From positions 1-36,509 of the forward strand of contig CADAZW010000018.1 in the NCBI GenBank assembly GCA_902792555.1: a stretch of DNA of 36,509 nucleotides, read 5' to 3'. Origin of the DNA: an uncultured Bacteroidales bacterium. GTDB taxonomy: Bacteria > Bacteroidota > Bacteroidia > Bacteroidales > Bacteroidaceae. The translations under genes were made by a program, and so were the position numbers. The notes beneath the pieces are model-generated. The model saw nothing but the letters and a program-made list of their open reading frames with translations, did no database searches and was not told the origin of the DNA. How positions within the stretch are numbered: the first letter of the stretch is position 1; each line of letters begins with the position of its first letter. Shown here one piece after another: positions 7,257 through 17,600 of the stretch.

Positions 7257-8039
7257 CTATTTAACTGTAATATGGAAACATCCTTGCTTGCGTTCGTGCT
7301 TCACATGGCAGACTCCTGCCTGGCGCAGGTCGCGCAGCACCTCGCTGAGCACCCATTTCAGAGTGTCGTCGCGCACCACCCTCTTGCTGCCGCCGTTGAA
7401 GGCTGGTGAGGGTTGGTAGCGAGTGTAGCTGATGTCGAAGGTCGTGCCGTAGTAGTGGCAACTGTTGGGGGTAGAGTTGATGTTGTTGTCTTGCAGCTGG
7501 GTTACGTCGTCAATGCTGCGCAGCACAGATGTTATGGTGAGGCGTGCCTGCGGCAGCAGTTTCATTTGGAGTGAGTCGGCAAAGTTGCGCCCTATGGCGG
7601 CAAGGAGTTTCCTGGCTCGCGGCACAAGGTAGGGGATGGAGCTCTTCAGTTTGTCGATGGCGTAGTAGGGGCTGTTGTTCACCCTGACGAGCTTAGTGCC
7701 GGTCAGTTTGTCAAGGTGCTTGCGGCTCTGCTGCGGGGTTATGCCGTGACGCTGTGCCGACACCAGCTGCTCATCGTTGCCGTCGGGGAAGACTGTCTCG
7801 TAGTTGCTCACACCGAGTATCCGGTGGGGCCGTGCCAGCAGTTCAGGACTGATGCAGTCTATGGGCTTGCTGATTGCATGGCTCAGATATGTGTCAACGC
7901 TGTCTGCTGCGTCAGGCATGTCGTCAGCCTTGCTCTGATTGGAGGGCATCGCACATTTTATTATAAACAGCACGGCCACAATAGCCAAAAAAGCTACCTG
8001 AAATGTCGTCTTCTTGCTGAGTAGGGGTTTCAAATTCAT
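7257..8039 (-). CDS. DUF5715 family protein, M15-like zinc peptidase fold
   Basis: About 260 residues. I chose the ATG at 8039 (MNLKPLLSKK) because a possible -7 box (TATTTTTG, minus strand, 8068-8061) lies just upstream of it; an ATG at 8057 is the alternative. One N-terminal membrane anchor or signal (FQVAFLAIVAVLFIIKC) puts the body in the periplasm. The C-terminal half has the features of M15 / VanX-type peptidases: LTITSVLRS, then SCHYYGTTFDISY, where His and Asp are spaced H-x6-D, and a final CFHITV supplying the third ligand. This predicts a zinc D-Ala-D-Ala or related peptidoglycan peptidase; the activity is inferred. It is paired with truA. Confidence 0.78.
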   Translation of the reverse strand: MNLKPLLSKKTTFQVAFLAIVAVLFIIKCAMPSNQSKADDMPDAADSVDTYLSHAISKPIDCISPELLARPHRILGVSNYETVFPDGNDEQLVSAQRHGITPQQSRKHLDKLTGTKLVRVNNSPYYAIDKLKSSIPYLVPRARKLLAAIGRNFADSLQMKLLPQARLTITSVLRSIDDVTQLQDNNINSTPNSCHYYGTTFDISYTRYQPSPAFNGGSKRVVRDDTLKWVLSEVLRDLRQAGVCHVKHERKQGCFHITVK

Positions 8040-8212
8040 TGCTGCTGATGAAATCAATTACAAAAATAATTCTTTTCAGCTACAAATGCAGCGAAAAATG
8101 GCGTTTTATTAGTAATTTTGCAGAAATAACAGGCAACCGTTGGACTTGTAAAAGTGAAAGTGAATGACGCAGGCTCTCACTTTAAACATTCACATTACTC
8201 ATTGTGCGCAAT

Positions 8213-9325
8213 ATGATAGAAAAGGTTTTTCTGCTTGAGGAGGTCGCCCCTGTGGTGTTCTACGGTGCGGGCAATGCCAATATGCGCATGATTAAATCGC
8301 TTTATCCCAAGCTGCGCATCCTTGCGCGTGACAATGTGATAAAGGTGATGGGCTCGGAAGGCGACATAGCTGCTTTCTCCCGGCTTTTTGATAAGATGGT
8401 GGAGCACTGCGTCCGCTACAACGCCCTTGGCGAGGAAGATATTGTGCAGTTGCTCAATGGCGGCATGACCCGCGAGGAGAGTGCCGAGCACGTGATTGTC
8501 TACAGCACCACGGGTAAGCCCATCCGTGCCCGCAGCGAGAATCAGATACGCCTCGTCAAGGCATATGAGCACAACGACATGCTCTTTGCCATAGGCCCTG
8601 CCGGCACCGGCAAGACTTTCGTGAGTATCGCCTTGGCAGTGCGGGCCCTTAAGAGGAAGGAGATTCGCCGCATCATCCTAAGCCGTCCTGCCGTGGAGGC
8701 CGGCGAGAAGCTCGGATTCCTGCCCGGCGATATGAAGGACAAGATAGACCCTTATCTGCAGCCCCTCTATGATGCGCTTGAGGAGATGATTCCGCAAGCC
8801 AAGCTGCAGGAGTATATGGAGCAGAATGTAATACAGATTGCTCCGCTGGCATTTATGCGCGGCCGCACGCTCAACGACGCTGTGGTGATACTGGACGAGG
8901 CGCAGAACACCACCTCAAGTCAGATTAAGATGTTCCTTACCCGCATGGGCCACAATACCAAGATGATTATCACTGGCGACACTACGCAAATCGACCTGCC
9001 CCTCTCGCAGCGCTCCGGCCTCATCGAGGCTATGCGCATCCTCAGGGATGTGGAGGGCATAGCTTTCGTTCGCTTAGATCAGAGCGACATAGTGCGCCAC
9101 AGACTGGTCACCCGCATCGTCGAGGCCTATGAGCGGGAGAAGGAACTGAAGGCCCGCTCCACTGACGCTCCCCGTGACGGAGAGGAGTCGCAGTCGGCTC
9201 CCAAGCAGGACAAGAGTGACCACGCCTTCTCTCCTAAGGAAAGAGCAGAGCATCCGCAAATCGAGCAACACTTAAACACTAAACGATATGACAACAGCTT
9301 TAACCAAGACAGATTTCAATTTTAA
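8213..9325 (+). CDS. PhoH family ATPase
   Basis: Cytoplasmic P-loop ATPase of the PhoH/PhoL family, thought to act in RNA metabolism. The ATG at 8213 gives [18 protein letters not shown], which matches my memory of the family start better than the GTG three codons upstream. There is a KH-like N-terminal region ([12 protein letters not shown]), Walker [27 protein letters not shown], Walker [10 protein letters not shown] and sensor [10 protein letters not shown]. After about residue 300 there is a polar, low-complexity tail whose last 12 codons overlap the start of purC by 38 bp. The homologues I remember are shorter, so the tail may be a recent extension. Overlap with purC implies coupled translation. 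Confidence 0.93.
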   Translation: MIEKVFLLEEVAPVVFYGAGNANMRMIKSLYPKLRILARDNVIKVMGSEGDIAAFSRLFDKMVEHCVRYNALGEEDIVQLLNGGMTREESAEHVIVYSTTGKPIRARSENQIRLVKAYEHNDMLFAIGPAGTGKTFVSIALAVRALKRKEIRRIILSRPAVEAGEKLGFLPGDMKDKIDPYLQPLYDALEEMIPQAKLQEYMEQNVIQIAPLAFMRGRTLNDAVVILDEAQNTTSSQIKMFLTRMGHNTKMIITGDTTQIDLPLSQRSGLIEAMRILRDVEGIAFVRLDQSDIVRHRLVTRIVEAYEREKELKARSTDAPRDGEESQSAPKQDKSDHAFSPKERAEHPQIEQHLNTKRYDNSFNQDRFQF

Positions 9326-10229
9326 GGGTCAGGTAGGCGTTTATCACGGCAAGGTGCGTGATGTTTACAACCTTGGCGACCGCCTGGTGATGGTGGCTAC
9401 CGACCGCATTTCCGCCTTCGATGTTATCCTGCCCGAGGGCATTCCCTACAAAGGGCAGATGCTTAACCAGATTGCAGCCAAATTCCTCGATGAAACCGTG
9501 GATATTTGTCCTAACTGGAAGTTGGCAACTCCCGACCCTATGGTCACGGTGGGAGTCTTCTGCGAGGGTTTCCCCATCGAGATGATTGTGCGCGGCTATC
9601 TCTGCGGCAGCGCATGGAGGGCTTACAAGAGTGGAGCGCGTGAGATTTGCGGAGTCAAACTCCTCGATGGAATGAGGGAAAATGAGAAATTCCCTGAGCC
9701 TATCATCACCCCCACCACCAAGGCCGAGATTGGCGAGCATGATGCCGACATCAGCAAGGCCGAGATACTGGAGCGCGGCCTCGCCACCCCCGAGGAGTAT
9801 GCCCTGCTGGAGCAGTACACGCTGGCGCTGTTTAAGCGTGGCACCGAGATTGCTGCCAAGCGCGGACTTATCCTCGTGGATACCAAGTATGAGTTTGGAA
9901 AGCACGACGGCAAGATCTATCTGATGGACGAGATTCACACTCCCGACTCCAGTCGCTACTTCTATAGCGAAGGTTACGAGGAGAAGTTCCGCAACGGCGA
10001 GCCGCAGAAGCAGCTCTCTAAGGAGTTCGTGCGCGAGTGGCTGATGGACAACGGATTCCAGGGTAAGGCCGGCCAGCAGGTGCCCGAGATGACTCCCGCC
10101 ATCGTGGAGGGCATCTCCAATCGCTACATCGAGCTCTATGAGCACATCACAGGCGAGACCTTCAAGCGCGAGGACACCTCCAACGTTGCCGACCGTATCC
10201 GTCGCAATGTTGAGGCATATCTGGGATAA
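9288..10229 (+). CDS. purC: Phosphoribosylaminoimidazole-succinocarboxamide (SAICAR) synthase
   Basis: ATP-dependent ligase joining CAIR and aspartate in purine synthesis. The 313 residues are the longer form of the family. Clear motifs are GKVRDVY (21-27), [13 protein letters not shown], the [15 protein letters not shown] segment, [11 protein letters not shown] and [12 protein letters not shown]. The gene overlaps the 3' end of the phoH gene, and its ATG lies inside phoH in another frame. A strong hairpin terminator follows about 80 bp downstream. The phoH-purC pairing is common in Bacteroidales from memory. Confidence 0.97.
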   Translation: MTTALTKTDFNFKGQVGVYHGKVRDVYNLGDRLVMVATDRISAFDVILPEGIPYKGQMLNQIAAKFLDETVDICPNWKLATPDPMVTVGVFCEGFPIEMIVRGYLCGSAWRAYKSGAREICGVKLLDGMRENEKFPEPIITPTTKAEIGEHDADISKAEILERGLATPEEYALLEQYTLALFKRGTEIAAKRGLILVDTKYEFGKHDGKIYLMDEIHTPDSSRYFYSEGYEEKFRNGEPQKQLSKEFVREWLMDNGFQGKAGQQVPEMTPAIVEGISNRYIELYEHITGETFKREDTSNVADRIRRNVEAYLG

Positions 10230-10307
10230 TTCCTATAGCTGTTAACCAACAACCTTATCCGCTTATTGAAACACAACTGCGCTTAACTGTTGGCTGAGAT
10301 TCATTTA

Positions 10308-10335
10308 AGCATCGGGCTGCTGCCCGATGCTTTTT
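10308..10335 (+). terminator. Rho-independent terminator of phoH-purC
   Basis: Perfect 10-bp stem AGCATCGGGC/GCCCGATGCT with loop TGCT, followed by five T residues (10331-10335). Confidence 0.9.
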
Positions 10336-10344
10336 GTGTGCCCG

Positions 10345-10454
10345 CAGAAAGAAGTGCAGGCAAAAGAATTCCTAAAGCCGTGCTTGCAGAGTTTAAATTC
10401 GTGCTCACAAAATCCAAATCTGAGCTGCTGAAATTTAAGCCCGTGCTCGTGTCA
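10345..10454. repeat. Degenerate 21-22-bp-period repeats, first part of the intergenic array
   Basis: CGTGCT-like words recur at 10379, 10400, 10421 (GAGCT variant) and 10442, each 21 bp apart, alternating with TTTAAA-like AT-rich words. The phase runs directly into the palindromic 22-bp repeats that follow. No coding potential is visible here. Function unknown. Confidence 0.55.
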
Positions 10455-10542
10455 ATTTCTTAACTAGGAAAAATCTTTTTCTTAGCTAAGAAAAGACGTT
10501 TTCTTAACTAAGAACAAACCTTTTCTTAGCTAAGAAAATGAA
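10455..10542. repeat. Four tandem 22-bp units, each with an 18-bp palindrome
   Basis: Units start at 10455, 10477, 10499 and 10521, exactly 22 bp apart. Copies 2 and 4 contain the perfect palindrome TTTTCTTAGCTAAGAAAA. Copies 1 and 3 have AC instead of GC at the centre plus one or two other changes. The 4-nt linkers differ between copies. The array has the look of stacked protein-binding sites on one helix face, but it is 400 bp from the next start codon and no regulator is known. Confidence 0.8.
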
Positions 10543-10694
10543 ACTTCCTCGGCTTTAGATTTCGTTTCCGTGGGGTTTAATCCTGGTTTCACGCATTTGT
10601 TTGTTGTAGGCGTGCGACAAAATATTTTCTTTTCGCCGAAATCATCCTCTTGTCCGACACAAGGGGGCCGGACTTTGGGCTAAAAAATCAGGAT

Positions 10695-10868
10695 TGCAAA
10701 TAATTGGATTGGGTGTGTGTATAGATATAACGGTTCATGCATAATATATATATGGTGTGAAAAGAATATAGAAAAATGTGGACGTAATATATAAAGGTGT
10801 AGGCATAATATAAATATGGTGTGAACATAAAGTTTTCATGTATGGATGTAAGTGATTGTGGGAGTGGG
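10695..10868. repeat. AT-rich array of about eight imperfect 22-bp units
   Basis: Units of the form GCATAATATAAATATGGTGT recur about every 22 bp. The clearest start at 10739 and 10803, with weaker ones at 10695, 10717, 10761, 10783 (20 bp), 10825 and 10847. The stretch contains a 71-residue minus-strand frame of low complexity that I do not believe is a gene. With the previous arrays this accounts for most of the 726-bp gene-free stretch 10230-10955. Confidence 0.5.
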
Positions 10869-10906
10869 TATGGCGGACGATAAAACTCAGCAAAGTGGCG
10901 CAATTT

Positions 10907-10937
10907 TTTGCTCTTACGGAAAATATTCTTAATTTTG
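10907..10937 (+). promoter_or_regulatory. Bacteroidetes-type promoter for the CCA-adding enzyme gene
   Basis: TTTG at 10907-10910, a 19-bp spacer, TAATTTTG at 10930-10937. An exact consensus match in both boxes. Transcription would begin about 12 nt before the ATG at 10956. Confidence 0.8.
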
Positions 10938-10955
10938 CTGCATAAAATGTGAAAT

Positions 10956-12455
10956 ATGCGAATATTGACGCAGGAGGAGATAGTTAATGCGCTGAACGCT
11001 CCCGTCTTTCACCGCATTGGCGCGGTGGCCGACGGGATGGGCGTTGAGTGCTACCTTATAGGTGGCTACGTAAGGGACCTCATGCTGGAGCGGCCGTCGA
11101 AGGATATTGACGTGGTAGTCGTGGGCAGCGGTATAGAGGTGGCGCAGGCTCTGGTGAAAAGCCTTGGCAAAGGCGCTCACCTCAGTGTGTTCCGCAACTT
11201 CGGCACGGCTCAGGTGAAATGGCGCGGCATGGAGATTGAGTTTGTGGGAGCACGCCGCGAGAGCTACCAGCGCGACTCACGCAAGCCCATCGTGGAGGAT
11301 GGCACCCTGCAGGATGACCTGGAGCGCCGTGATTTCAGCATTAATGCCATGGGTATTTGCCTTAACGCTGATCGCTTCGGTGAGCTCATCGACCCCTTCT
11401 ACGGTCAGGAGGATATGGAGGACCGCCTCATCCGCACGCCGCTGGATCCCGACATTACCTTCAGCGACGACCCGCTGAGGATGATGCGATGCGTGCGCTT
11501 TGCCACTCAGCTGGGCTTCCGTATTGACGATGAGACCTTTGATGCCCTCTGCCGCAATCGCGAGCGCATAGGTATTATCAGTCAGGAGCGCATAATTGAG
11601 GAACTGAATAAGATTATCCTCTCACCTGTGCCCTCCGTGGGATTTGTTGAACTGGAGCGCTGCAGCTTGCTGGAGCTGATTTTCCCCGAGCTGGCTGCCC
11701 TCGACATCAAGGAGACGCGCAACGGCAAGAGCCACAAGAATATCTTCTACCACACTCTTGAGGTGCTGGACAATATTGCAAAGTCCGACAGATCTACCCT
11801 CTGGCTGCGCTGGGCGGCTCTGCTGCATGATATCGGCAAGCCGCGCACCAAGGTGTTCAGCCTCACGCAGGGATGGACGTTTCATAACCACAACTTCATT
11901 GGCAGCAAGATGGTGCCCGGAATTTTCCGCCGCATGAAGTTGCCGATGGACGAGCGGATGAAATATGTGCAGAAGCTGGTGGACCTCCATATGCGCCCTA
12001 TAGTTATCAGCGACGAGGAGGTGACCGACAGCGCCGTGCGCCGACTGCTCTTTGACGCGGGTGACGACATAGACGACCTTATGACGCTCTGCGAGGCGGA
12101 CATCACCAGCCGCAATGCAGAGAAGAAGCAGCGATTCCGCGACAACTTCCAGCTGGTGAGGCAGAAGCTCGTGGACCTGGAGGAGCGCGACCGTATACGT
12201 AACTTCCAACCCCCGGTAAGCGGTGAGGAGATTATGCAGACCTTCAATCTTAGCCCCTGCCCTGAGGTAGGGGCCATCAAGATGGCTATCAAGGACGCAA
12301 TCCTCGACGGCCATATCCCCAACGAACATGATGCAGCCTATCGGTTTATGATGCAGAAGGGCAAGGAGATGGGGCTGGAGGCATCGGACGCTGATAGTGA
12401 ATTGAGATTACAGGGAGACATCTCCCTCTCTAAGATAAAAGGAGTGCCTGCGTAG
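10956..12455 (+). CDS. cca: CCA tRNA nucleotidyltransferase with HD domain
   Basis: Adds or repairs the 3' CCA of tRNAs. The 499-residue protein has the class II nucleotidyltransferase head: GGYVRDLML (residues 37-45), catalytic DIDVVV with its two aspartates, and RRDFSINAM. The neck and body (DDPLRMMRCVRFATQLGF) follow. An HD phosphohydrolase domain comes next, with the motif HTLEVLDN...ALLHDIGKP around residues 265-297. This is the usual CCA-enzyme-HD architecture; a poly(A) polymerase is less likely for this clade. It has its own promoter and a short leader. The sialate esterase gene follows after 43 bp without an obvious promoter. Confidence 0.93.
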   Translation: MRILTQEEIVNALNAPVFHRIGAVADGMGVECYLIGGYVRDLMLERPSKDIDVVVVGSGIEVAQALVKSLGKGAHLSVFRNFGTAQVKWRGMEIEFVGARRESYQRDSRKPIVEDGTLQDDLERRDFSINAMGICLNADRFGELIDPFYGQEDMEDRLIRTPLDPDITFSDDPLRMMRCVRFATQLGFRIDDETFDALCRNRERIGIISQERIIEELNKIILSPVPSVGFVELERCSLLELIFPELAALDIKETRNGKSHKNIFYHTLEVLDNIAKSDRSTLWLRWAALLHDIGKPRTKVFSLTQGWTFHNHNFIGSKMVPGIFRRMKLPMDERMKYVQKLVDLHMRPIVISDEEVTDSAVRRLLFDAGDDIDDLMTLCEADITSRNAEKKQRFRDNFQLVRQKLVDLEERDRIRNFQPPVSGEEIMQTFNLSPCPEVGAIKMAIKDAILDGHIPNEHDAAYRFMMQKGKEMGLEASDADSELRLQGDISLSKIKGVPA

Positions 12456-12498
12456 CAGACGGAGGCAGGGTATGAATAAACCATTAATCACACTATAA

Positions 12499-14637
12499 AT
12501 GAAACGTAATTTTTTTGCTCTTTTGTTGGTGTTAGTAGCCATAGGGGCTACCGCCAAGGATAAGATAAAGGTTGCCTGCGTGGGCAACAGCGTTACCTAC
12601 GGCTATGGTATTGCAGATCGCGAGCACTGCAGCTATCCCGCCCAGTTGCAGCAGATGCTGGGCGAGGACTATGATGTGCGCAATTTCGGGCGCAGCAGTG
12701 CCACCCTCACGAGCCGAAGCCCAATGGCTTACATTAAACAGCCCGAATACCGCGAGGCTATCGATTTCAAGGCTGACTTGGTGGTGATCCATCTTGGTTT
12801 GAACGACACTGACCCCCGGTGGTGGCCCAATTATAGCGAGGAGTTCATTCCCGAATACCGCGCGCTGATTGACTCCTTCCGCGTGGCTAACCCCAAGGCC
12901 AGGATATGGGTGTGCCTGCTTACGCCTATAGGCCATCAGCATCACCGATTCCAGAGCGGTACGCGCGACTGGCACCTGCAGGTGACTGAGGCCATCCGCA
13001 AGGTGGCCCTTGGTGCCGGTGTAGGGCTGATAGATTTATTCACCCCCTTGTCTTGCCGCCCTGACCTCTTCCCCGATGCGCTGCACCCGAATGCTGAGGG
13101 CGCAGGCATATTGGCGCGTACTGTCTGTCAGAACCTAACAGGAAACTTTGGCGGCCTGCAGATGCCTCTCACATATAGCGATAATATGGTGCTCCAGCGC
13201 AATCAGCCTATAGTTATTAACGGTAAGGCTAACGCTGGAGATGAGGTGGAGGTAAAGATTGAAGGACTAAACCTCCAGCCTCAAACTTCCAGCCTCAAAT
13301 ATCAGAGTGTTGCCGACAGCTGGGGCTGTTGGAGTGTGGAACTGCCTGCCATGACGGCCGGCGGACCTTACACCATGACGGTGAAAAGCGGAAAGCAAAA
13401 AAAGGTTTACCGTAACGTATGGATGGGCGATGTGTGGCTCTGCTCAGGACAGAGCAACATGGAGTTTATGCTGAGGCAGTGCGCTACGTCTGCGGCAGAC
13501 CTAAAGGAAGCTCCCATGCAGCAGCGATTGCATGTGATGGCAATGTACCCCATAGCAGCCACAGACAATGTGGAGTGGCCGCAGGCTGTGCTCGACTCTG
13601 TTAATGCCCTGAAGTATATGACTACTGCTGGGTGGCAGACCATGCAGCAGGTTGATGCCGGGCGGCTCTCTGCCGTGGCTTACCATTTCGGCAAGACCCT
13701 TTGCGACAGTCTGGAGGACGGCGTGCATATCGGCCTTATCTGCAATCCCGTGGGCGGCACTCCTGCCGAGGCATGGATTGACCGCTGGACACTGCAGTGG
13801 GACTACCCCCAGATACTCTATGGCTGGCTTCACAATGACCATATTCAGGACTGGGTACGCGGTCGCGCTGCCAAGAATATAGCCTTGGCTCTCAATCAAG
13901 ACGGTTCGAAGGGAGGAGCCAACGAGTTGCAGCGTCATTCCTATGAGCCGTGCTATATGTATGAGAGCGCCATCCGTCCGCTGGAGGGAACGGCGCTAAA
14001 GGGAGTAATTTGGTATCAGGGTGAGAGTAATGCCCACAACAGCGAGCTGCACACACGCCTCTTTCCGCTGCTGGAGAAGAGCTGGAGAAAAGCCTTCGCC
14101 TTCGGAGCTGAGCCGTTGCCCTTCTATTTTGTTCAGCTTAGCAGCCTTAACCGCCCGTCGTGGCCCCGCTTCCGCAACAGTCAGAGGCTGCTGGCCGAGG
14201 GGCTGCCGCAGACATGGATGGCTGTCAGCACAGATCTTGGCGACTCGCTCGATGTCCACCCCATCTATAAGAAGGAGGTCGGTCGCCGCCTTGCCCTGCA
14301 AGCCCTCCGCCACAGCTACGGCCACGATGTAGTGTCGCAGGGACCTGCCCCTATCGCCTGGCGTGCTGACGAAGGGGACGAAGCGGTAATCTCTTTCTCA
14401 GATGCCGATGGCATGCATGCCAGCGATGGCGGACCGCTGCGTACCTTCGAAGTGGCAGGCGAGGATGGAGTCTATTATCCTGCCGTGGCAGTGATAGAGG
14501 GTGACAGGATAAGAATAAAATCAGTGGAAGTGTCGCATCCCGTGAGCGTGCGCTATGGATGGCAACCTTTTACTCGCGCCAATCTTGTGAATGGTGCGGG
14601 GTTGCCTGCGTCAACGTTTGAACTGATTTTTAATTAA
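12499..14637 (+). CDS. Secreted two-domain sialate O-acetylesterase (SGNH + SASA)
   Basis: Predicted to remove O-acetyl groups from sialic acids so that sialidases can act. The 712 residues start with a signal peptide (MKRNFFALLLVLVAIGATAK). Domain 1 (about 22-215) is an SGNH hydrolase with GNSVTYG (Ser31), the HLGLND block and FPDALHP (Asp193, His196). A beta-rich linker follows (about 220-305). Domain 2 (about 305-640) is a sialate O-acetylesterase domain with the nucleophile motif CSGQSNME (Ser319), WYQGESN and a DVHP block. The same two-catalytic-domain layout is known for Bacteroides EstA and Tannerella NanS. The last 8 bp overlap the convergent kinase gene. No sialidase or sialic-acid transporter is in the window. 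Confidence 0.88.
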   Translation: MKRNFFALLLVLVAIGATAKDKIKVACVGNSVTYGYGIADREHCSYPAQLQQMLGEDYDVRNFGRSSATLTSRSPMAYIKQPEYREAIDFKADLVVIHLGLNDTDPRWWPNYSEEFIPEYRALIDSFRVANPKARIWVCLLTPIGHQHHRFQSGTRDWHLQVTEAIRKVALGAGVGLIDLFTPLSCRPDLFPDALHPNAEGAGILARTVCQNLTGNFGGLQMPLTYSDNMVLQRNQPIVINGKANAGDEVEVKIEGLNLQPQTSSLKYQSVADSWGCWSVELPAMTAGGPYTMTVKSGKQKKVYRNVWMGDVWLCSGQSNMEFMLRQCATSAADLKEAPMQQRLHVMAMYPIAATDNVEWPQAVLDSVNALKYMTTAGWQTMQQVDAGRLSAVAYHFGKTLCDSLEDGVHIGLICNPVGGTPAEAWIDRWTLQWDYPQILYGWLHNDHIQDWVRGRAAKNIALALNQDGSKGGANELQRHSYEPCYMYESAIRPLEGTALKGVIWYQGESNAHNSELHTRLFPLLEKSWRKAFAFGAEPLPFYFVQLSSLNRPSWPRFRNSQRLLAEGLPQTWMAVSTDLGDSLDVHPIYKKEVGRRLALQALRHSYGHDVVSQGPAPIAWRADEGDEAVISFSDADGMHASDGGPLRTFEVAGEDGVYYPAVAVIEGDRIRIKSVEVSHPVSVRYGWQPFTRANLVNGAGLPASTFELIFN

Positions 14638-17600
14638 ATTGTAGGGAATCCTTGAGATTTAGAGGTATGTCAAGGCAGAAACGGGTGCCGTCAGTATAAG
14701 TCTCGTCATACCATGCATGGCCATTCATCTTGTTAGCTATTGTGGCGCACAGATGAAGGGCTATGTTGTGTCGCCCAACTTTTTTGTCAAACAGGTGGCG
14801 TACAGTCTCGGCGTCGGTGATATGGCTGGGGTCGCTGACGGAGAAAGTGATGTGGTCGGGGCGTCCGTCGAGACTGGCGCGAAGGATGATGGTGCCCGAC
14901 TGGTTATGCTTGATGGCGTTGCTGATGTATGTCATGAGCACTTGTTGAGCGCGGCGAGGGTCGATAACGCACTGGTAGCCTTCTGGTAAGTCAATCTGCT
15001 GCACAAGCTTGATAGATGGCGGCAGAATATGAGAAACATTTGCTGCCGTGGAGTTGCAGATGGCAGCAATGTTGTTGGTGGTAGGTGTAACGGTGAAGTT
15101 GCCCGACTGAATGTCGCTCACATTGAGAATATCGTCGATGGAAGCAATGAGCATATTGATATTCTTCATTATTTCCTCGCCGTATTCGGCCTGCTCTTCC
15201 TCGGAAGTCTCGATGGCAGGATTGCATAGCACTTGAACCATACCAAGCACACTCTGAAGGGGAGTGCGAATATCGAGGCTCATATTACGGATGAAGGAAT
15301 CTTTTATTTTGTCGGTCTCTACGGCTTCAGTCTTCTTGGCTTCAAGCTCGGCATGGAGGCACATTATTTTTTTGTAGTTTTTGCGCTGACGGCGTGAACG
15401 TGCCACAAGAAAGATGACGGTGGCAGCCATTAGCAGGGTGCCTAGGCCTATGCTGGTGATAAGCATGTTGCGCCGATGAGCTATGCGCTGCTCGTGGGTG
15501 ATGCGAGCTTCGGTGTCAGCTTTATGGCGTAGGATGTTGGCCTGCTCTGCTTGCTGTTCTTCCTGTTCTGCCTCCATTCGCAGCGCCTTGGCATTGGCTT
15601 CGTTGCGGGCATGCTCGGCAGCCAGCAGTAGCTGGCGGCTTTCGGCTTCTTGACGCTCTGCAAAAGCCTGCTGGCGAGCCGCTTCGGCTTTCTGGCGTTC
15701 CGACTGCGTGCGCATGATGGCAAGTTTGTTTTCTTCCACCTCGCGCTGCAGTCTATTGTAGTTGGACGACTCTGCGTATTCGGCCATTGCTTTCTTGACA
15801 GCGGCTTCCTCGGTTGCACGTTTTTTTCGCTGCTGGGAGATAAGACTGTCGTACTTGGCTTTCCAGTCTACTTGGCTGGAAGCTTGGTTCTCTGTAGGTA
15901 ATACGAAGGCAGAAAGAGTAAGCAAAGCTGTGAGGAAAAGACCTGCAACGCCTTTGTTTTTCCTGTGGGGAGATGTTTTCTTCCCAGGGGAGTTGGTAGG
16001 TTCCTCATCTTCCTTAAGGTTGGTGGGAACCTCAAAGAAGAATCGTGCTCCATCGGTATATGTGGTGTCGAGCCATACACGGCCGTGAAGCATTAGGGCA
16101 ATGGTATAGCAGATATTCAGGCCGAGGCCGGTACCCTGAACGAAGTCATTGAGTTTGGTAAAGCGCTCGAAGATGTTGTGTGCCTGGTCGGCAGGAATTC
16201 CTTCACCAGTGTCGGTTACTGAGAAAGTGACATATCCAGGGTGGTCGTTGAGGGTGGACCGCACCACGATAGAGCCTTCGCGAGTGTGCTTGCAGGCATT
16301 AGTTAGATAGTTGACGATAACCTGCTGGGCGCGCTTGGAGTCGATAACGCATTGATATCCTTCAGGCAGGTCGTTGTCATAACGCAGTTCCACTCCGCCA
16401 GGTACACGGTATTGTGCCAAGGCCATGGCATCGTGGCAGATGGTGGCAATGTCGCTGCGATGCAATGACATTGAGTAGGTACCTTTTTCTATGTCGCTGA
16501 TGTTGATAATATCATCAATGAGCATCTGGAGCATTTTAACATTATTATTAATGTCATGGCCGTACTCCAGTTTCTCCTCATCAGAAACGGGCACTCCGCA
16601 TGTGAGGATTTGCGAGAGCCCCATCACGGCATTTAGGGGTGTGCGCAGCTCATGGCTCATGTTCTGAAGGAAGAGGTCCTTCTTGTGGCTGGCATTACGT
16701 GCTGCCTCAATGGCGGAGGCCAGTTCCTTGTTGAGGTGCAGCATTTGTCGAGTGTGGCGTCGGCGCGAGATGGTTATGTAGCCTACAATGAACAAGGCCA
16801 GCAGAGTCAGCAGGCCAATAATGCTGGCAATTATGATGCGTGAGCGTGAGCGCTCGGAGTTTCTCAAATTTTCCTCCAGTTCAGTATCGAGTTTGGCTTG
16901 GCGCAGTGCTGCCTGTGCTTTGTCAGCAAGTGCAGCCTTTTGCTGGTGTTCTAGTTGCAGGACAATGTTGTTAGCGCTGTCGCGCTCAAGGGTGGCCTGC
17001 TGTTGTTTTTGCAAGATGAGGGCGGCCTTAGTCTTGGCAGCATCCTCGGCGCGTTGGGCTTCAGCCTTAGCAAGATTGAGATTTTCCTGTGCCTTCTGCA
17101 GGTCTTGTTGGAGCTTTGTGCGAGCGAGTTCGGAGTGGCGATTGTTGAGGTCAAACTGTTCAAGCACAGTGCTGAGGCTTACGAAGTTGTTGCCCTCCTT
17201 CATGGAGTCGAGCTCCTTGTGGGTTTGATAAGCCTCCTTGTATCGCCCGGCGTATTTGTAAACAACCTCCAAGTTACGCAGAAATTCTTGATTTGTTAAT
17301 AGATGTTTGTTCTTGATGAGCAAGGGGATTACATCGTTAAACTTCTTTTTGTACAGGAGGTGGTTTAGTTCCACTACAAGGCTGCTTTTGACACCGAGCA
17401 TTTCTTTCCCCTTGGGAGAGGAAAGTATCTTGTAGAGAGCATCATATTCGGCTCTTTTGTTATAAATATGGTATAGGTTGTATAGGTTAGTGTAGGCAGT
17501 GGCAGAGTCCATGCGATTGCTTGCCTCCTCCAGGGATTTCCGGGCGTAGGCTATGCGTTGATCGTCATTGTCTACGTTAGCAGCAAGATTATGGTAATTG

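Noticed and set aside
10455..10542. CRISPR array or transcription terminators
   Set aside because: The 18-bp palindromes are separated by only 4 bp, and the stems are AT-rich without ordered T runs. The real terminator is at 10308-10335.
10688..10903. 71-residue minus-strand frame
   Set aside because: Tyr- and Ile-rich translation of the AT-rich 22-bp repeats, with no family resemblance.
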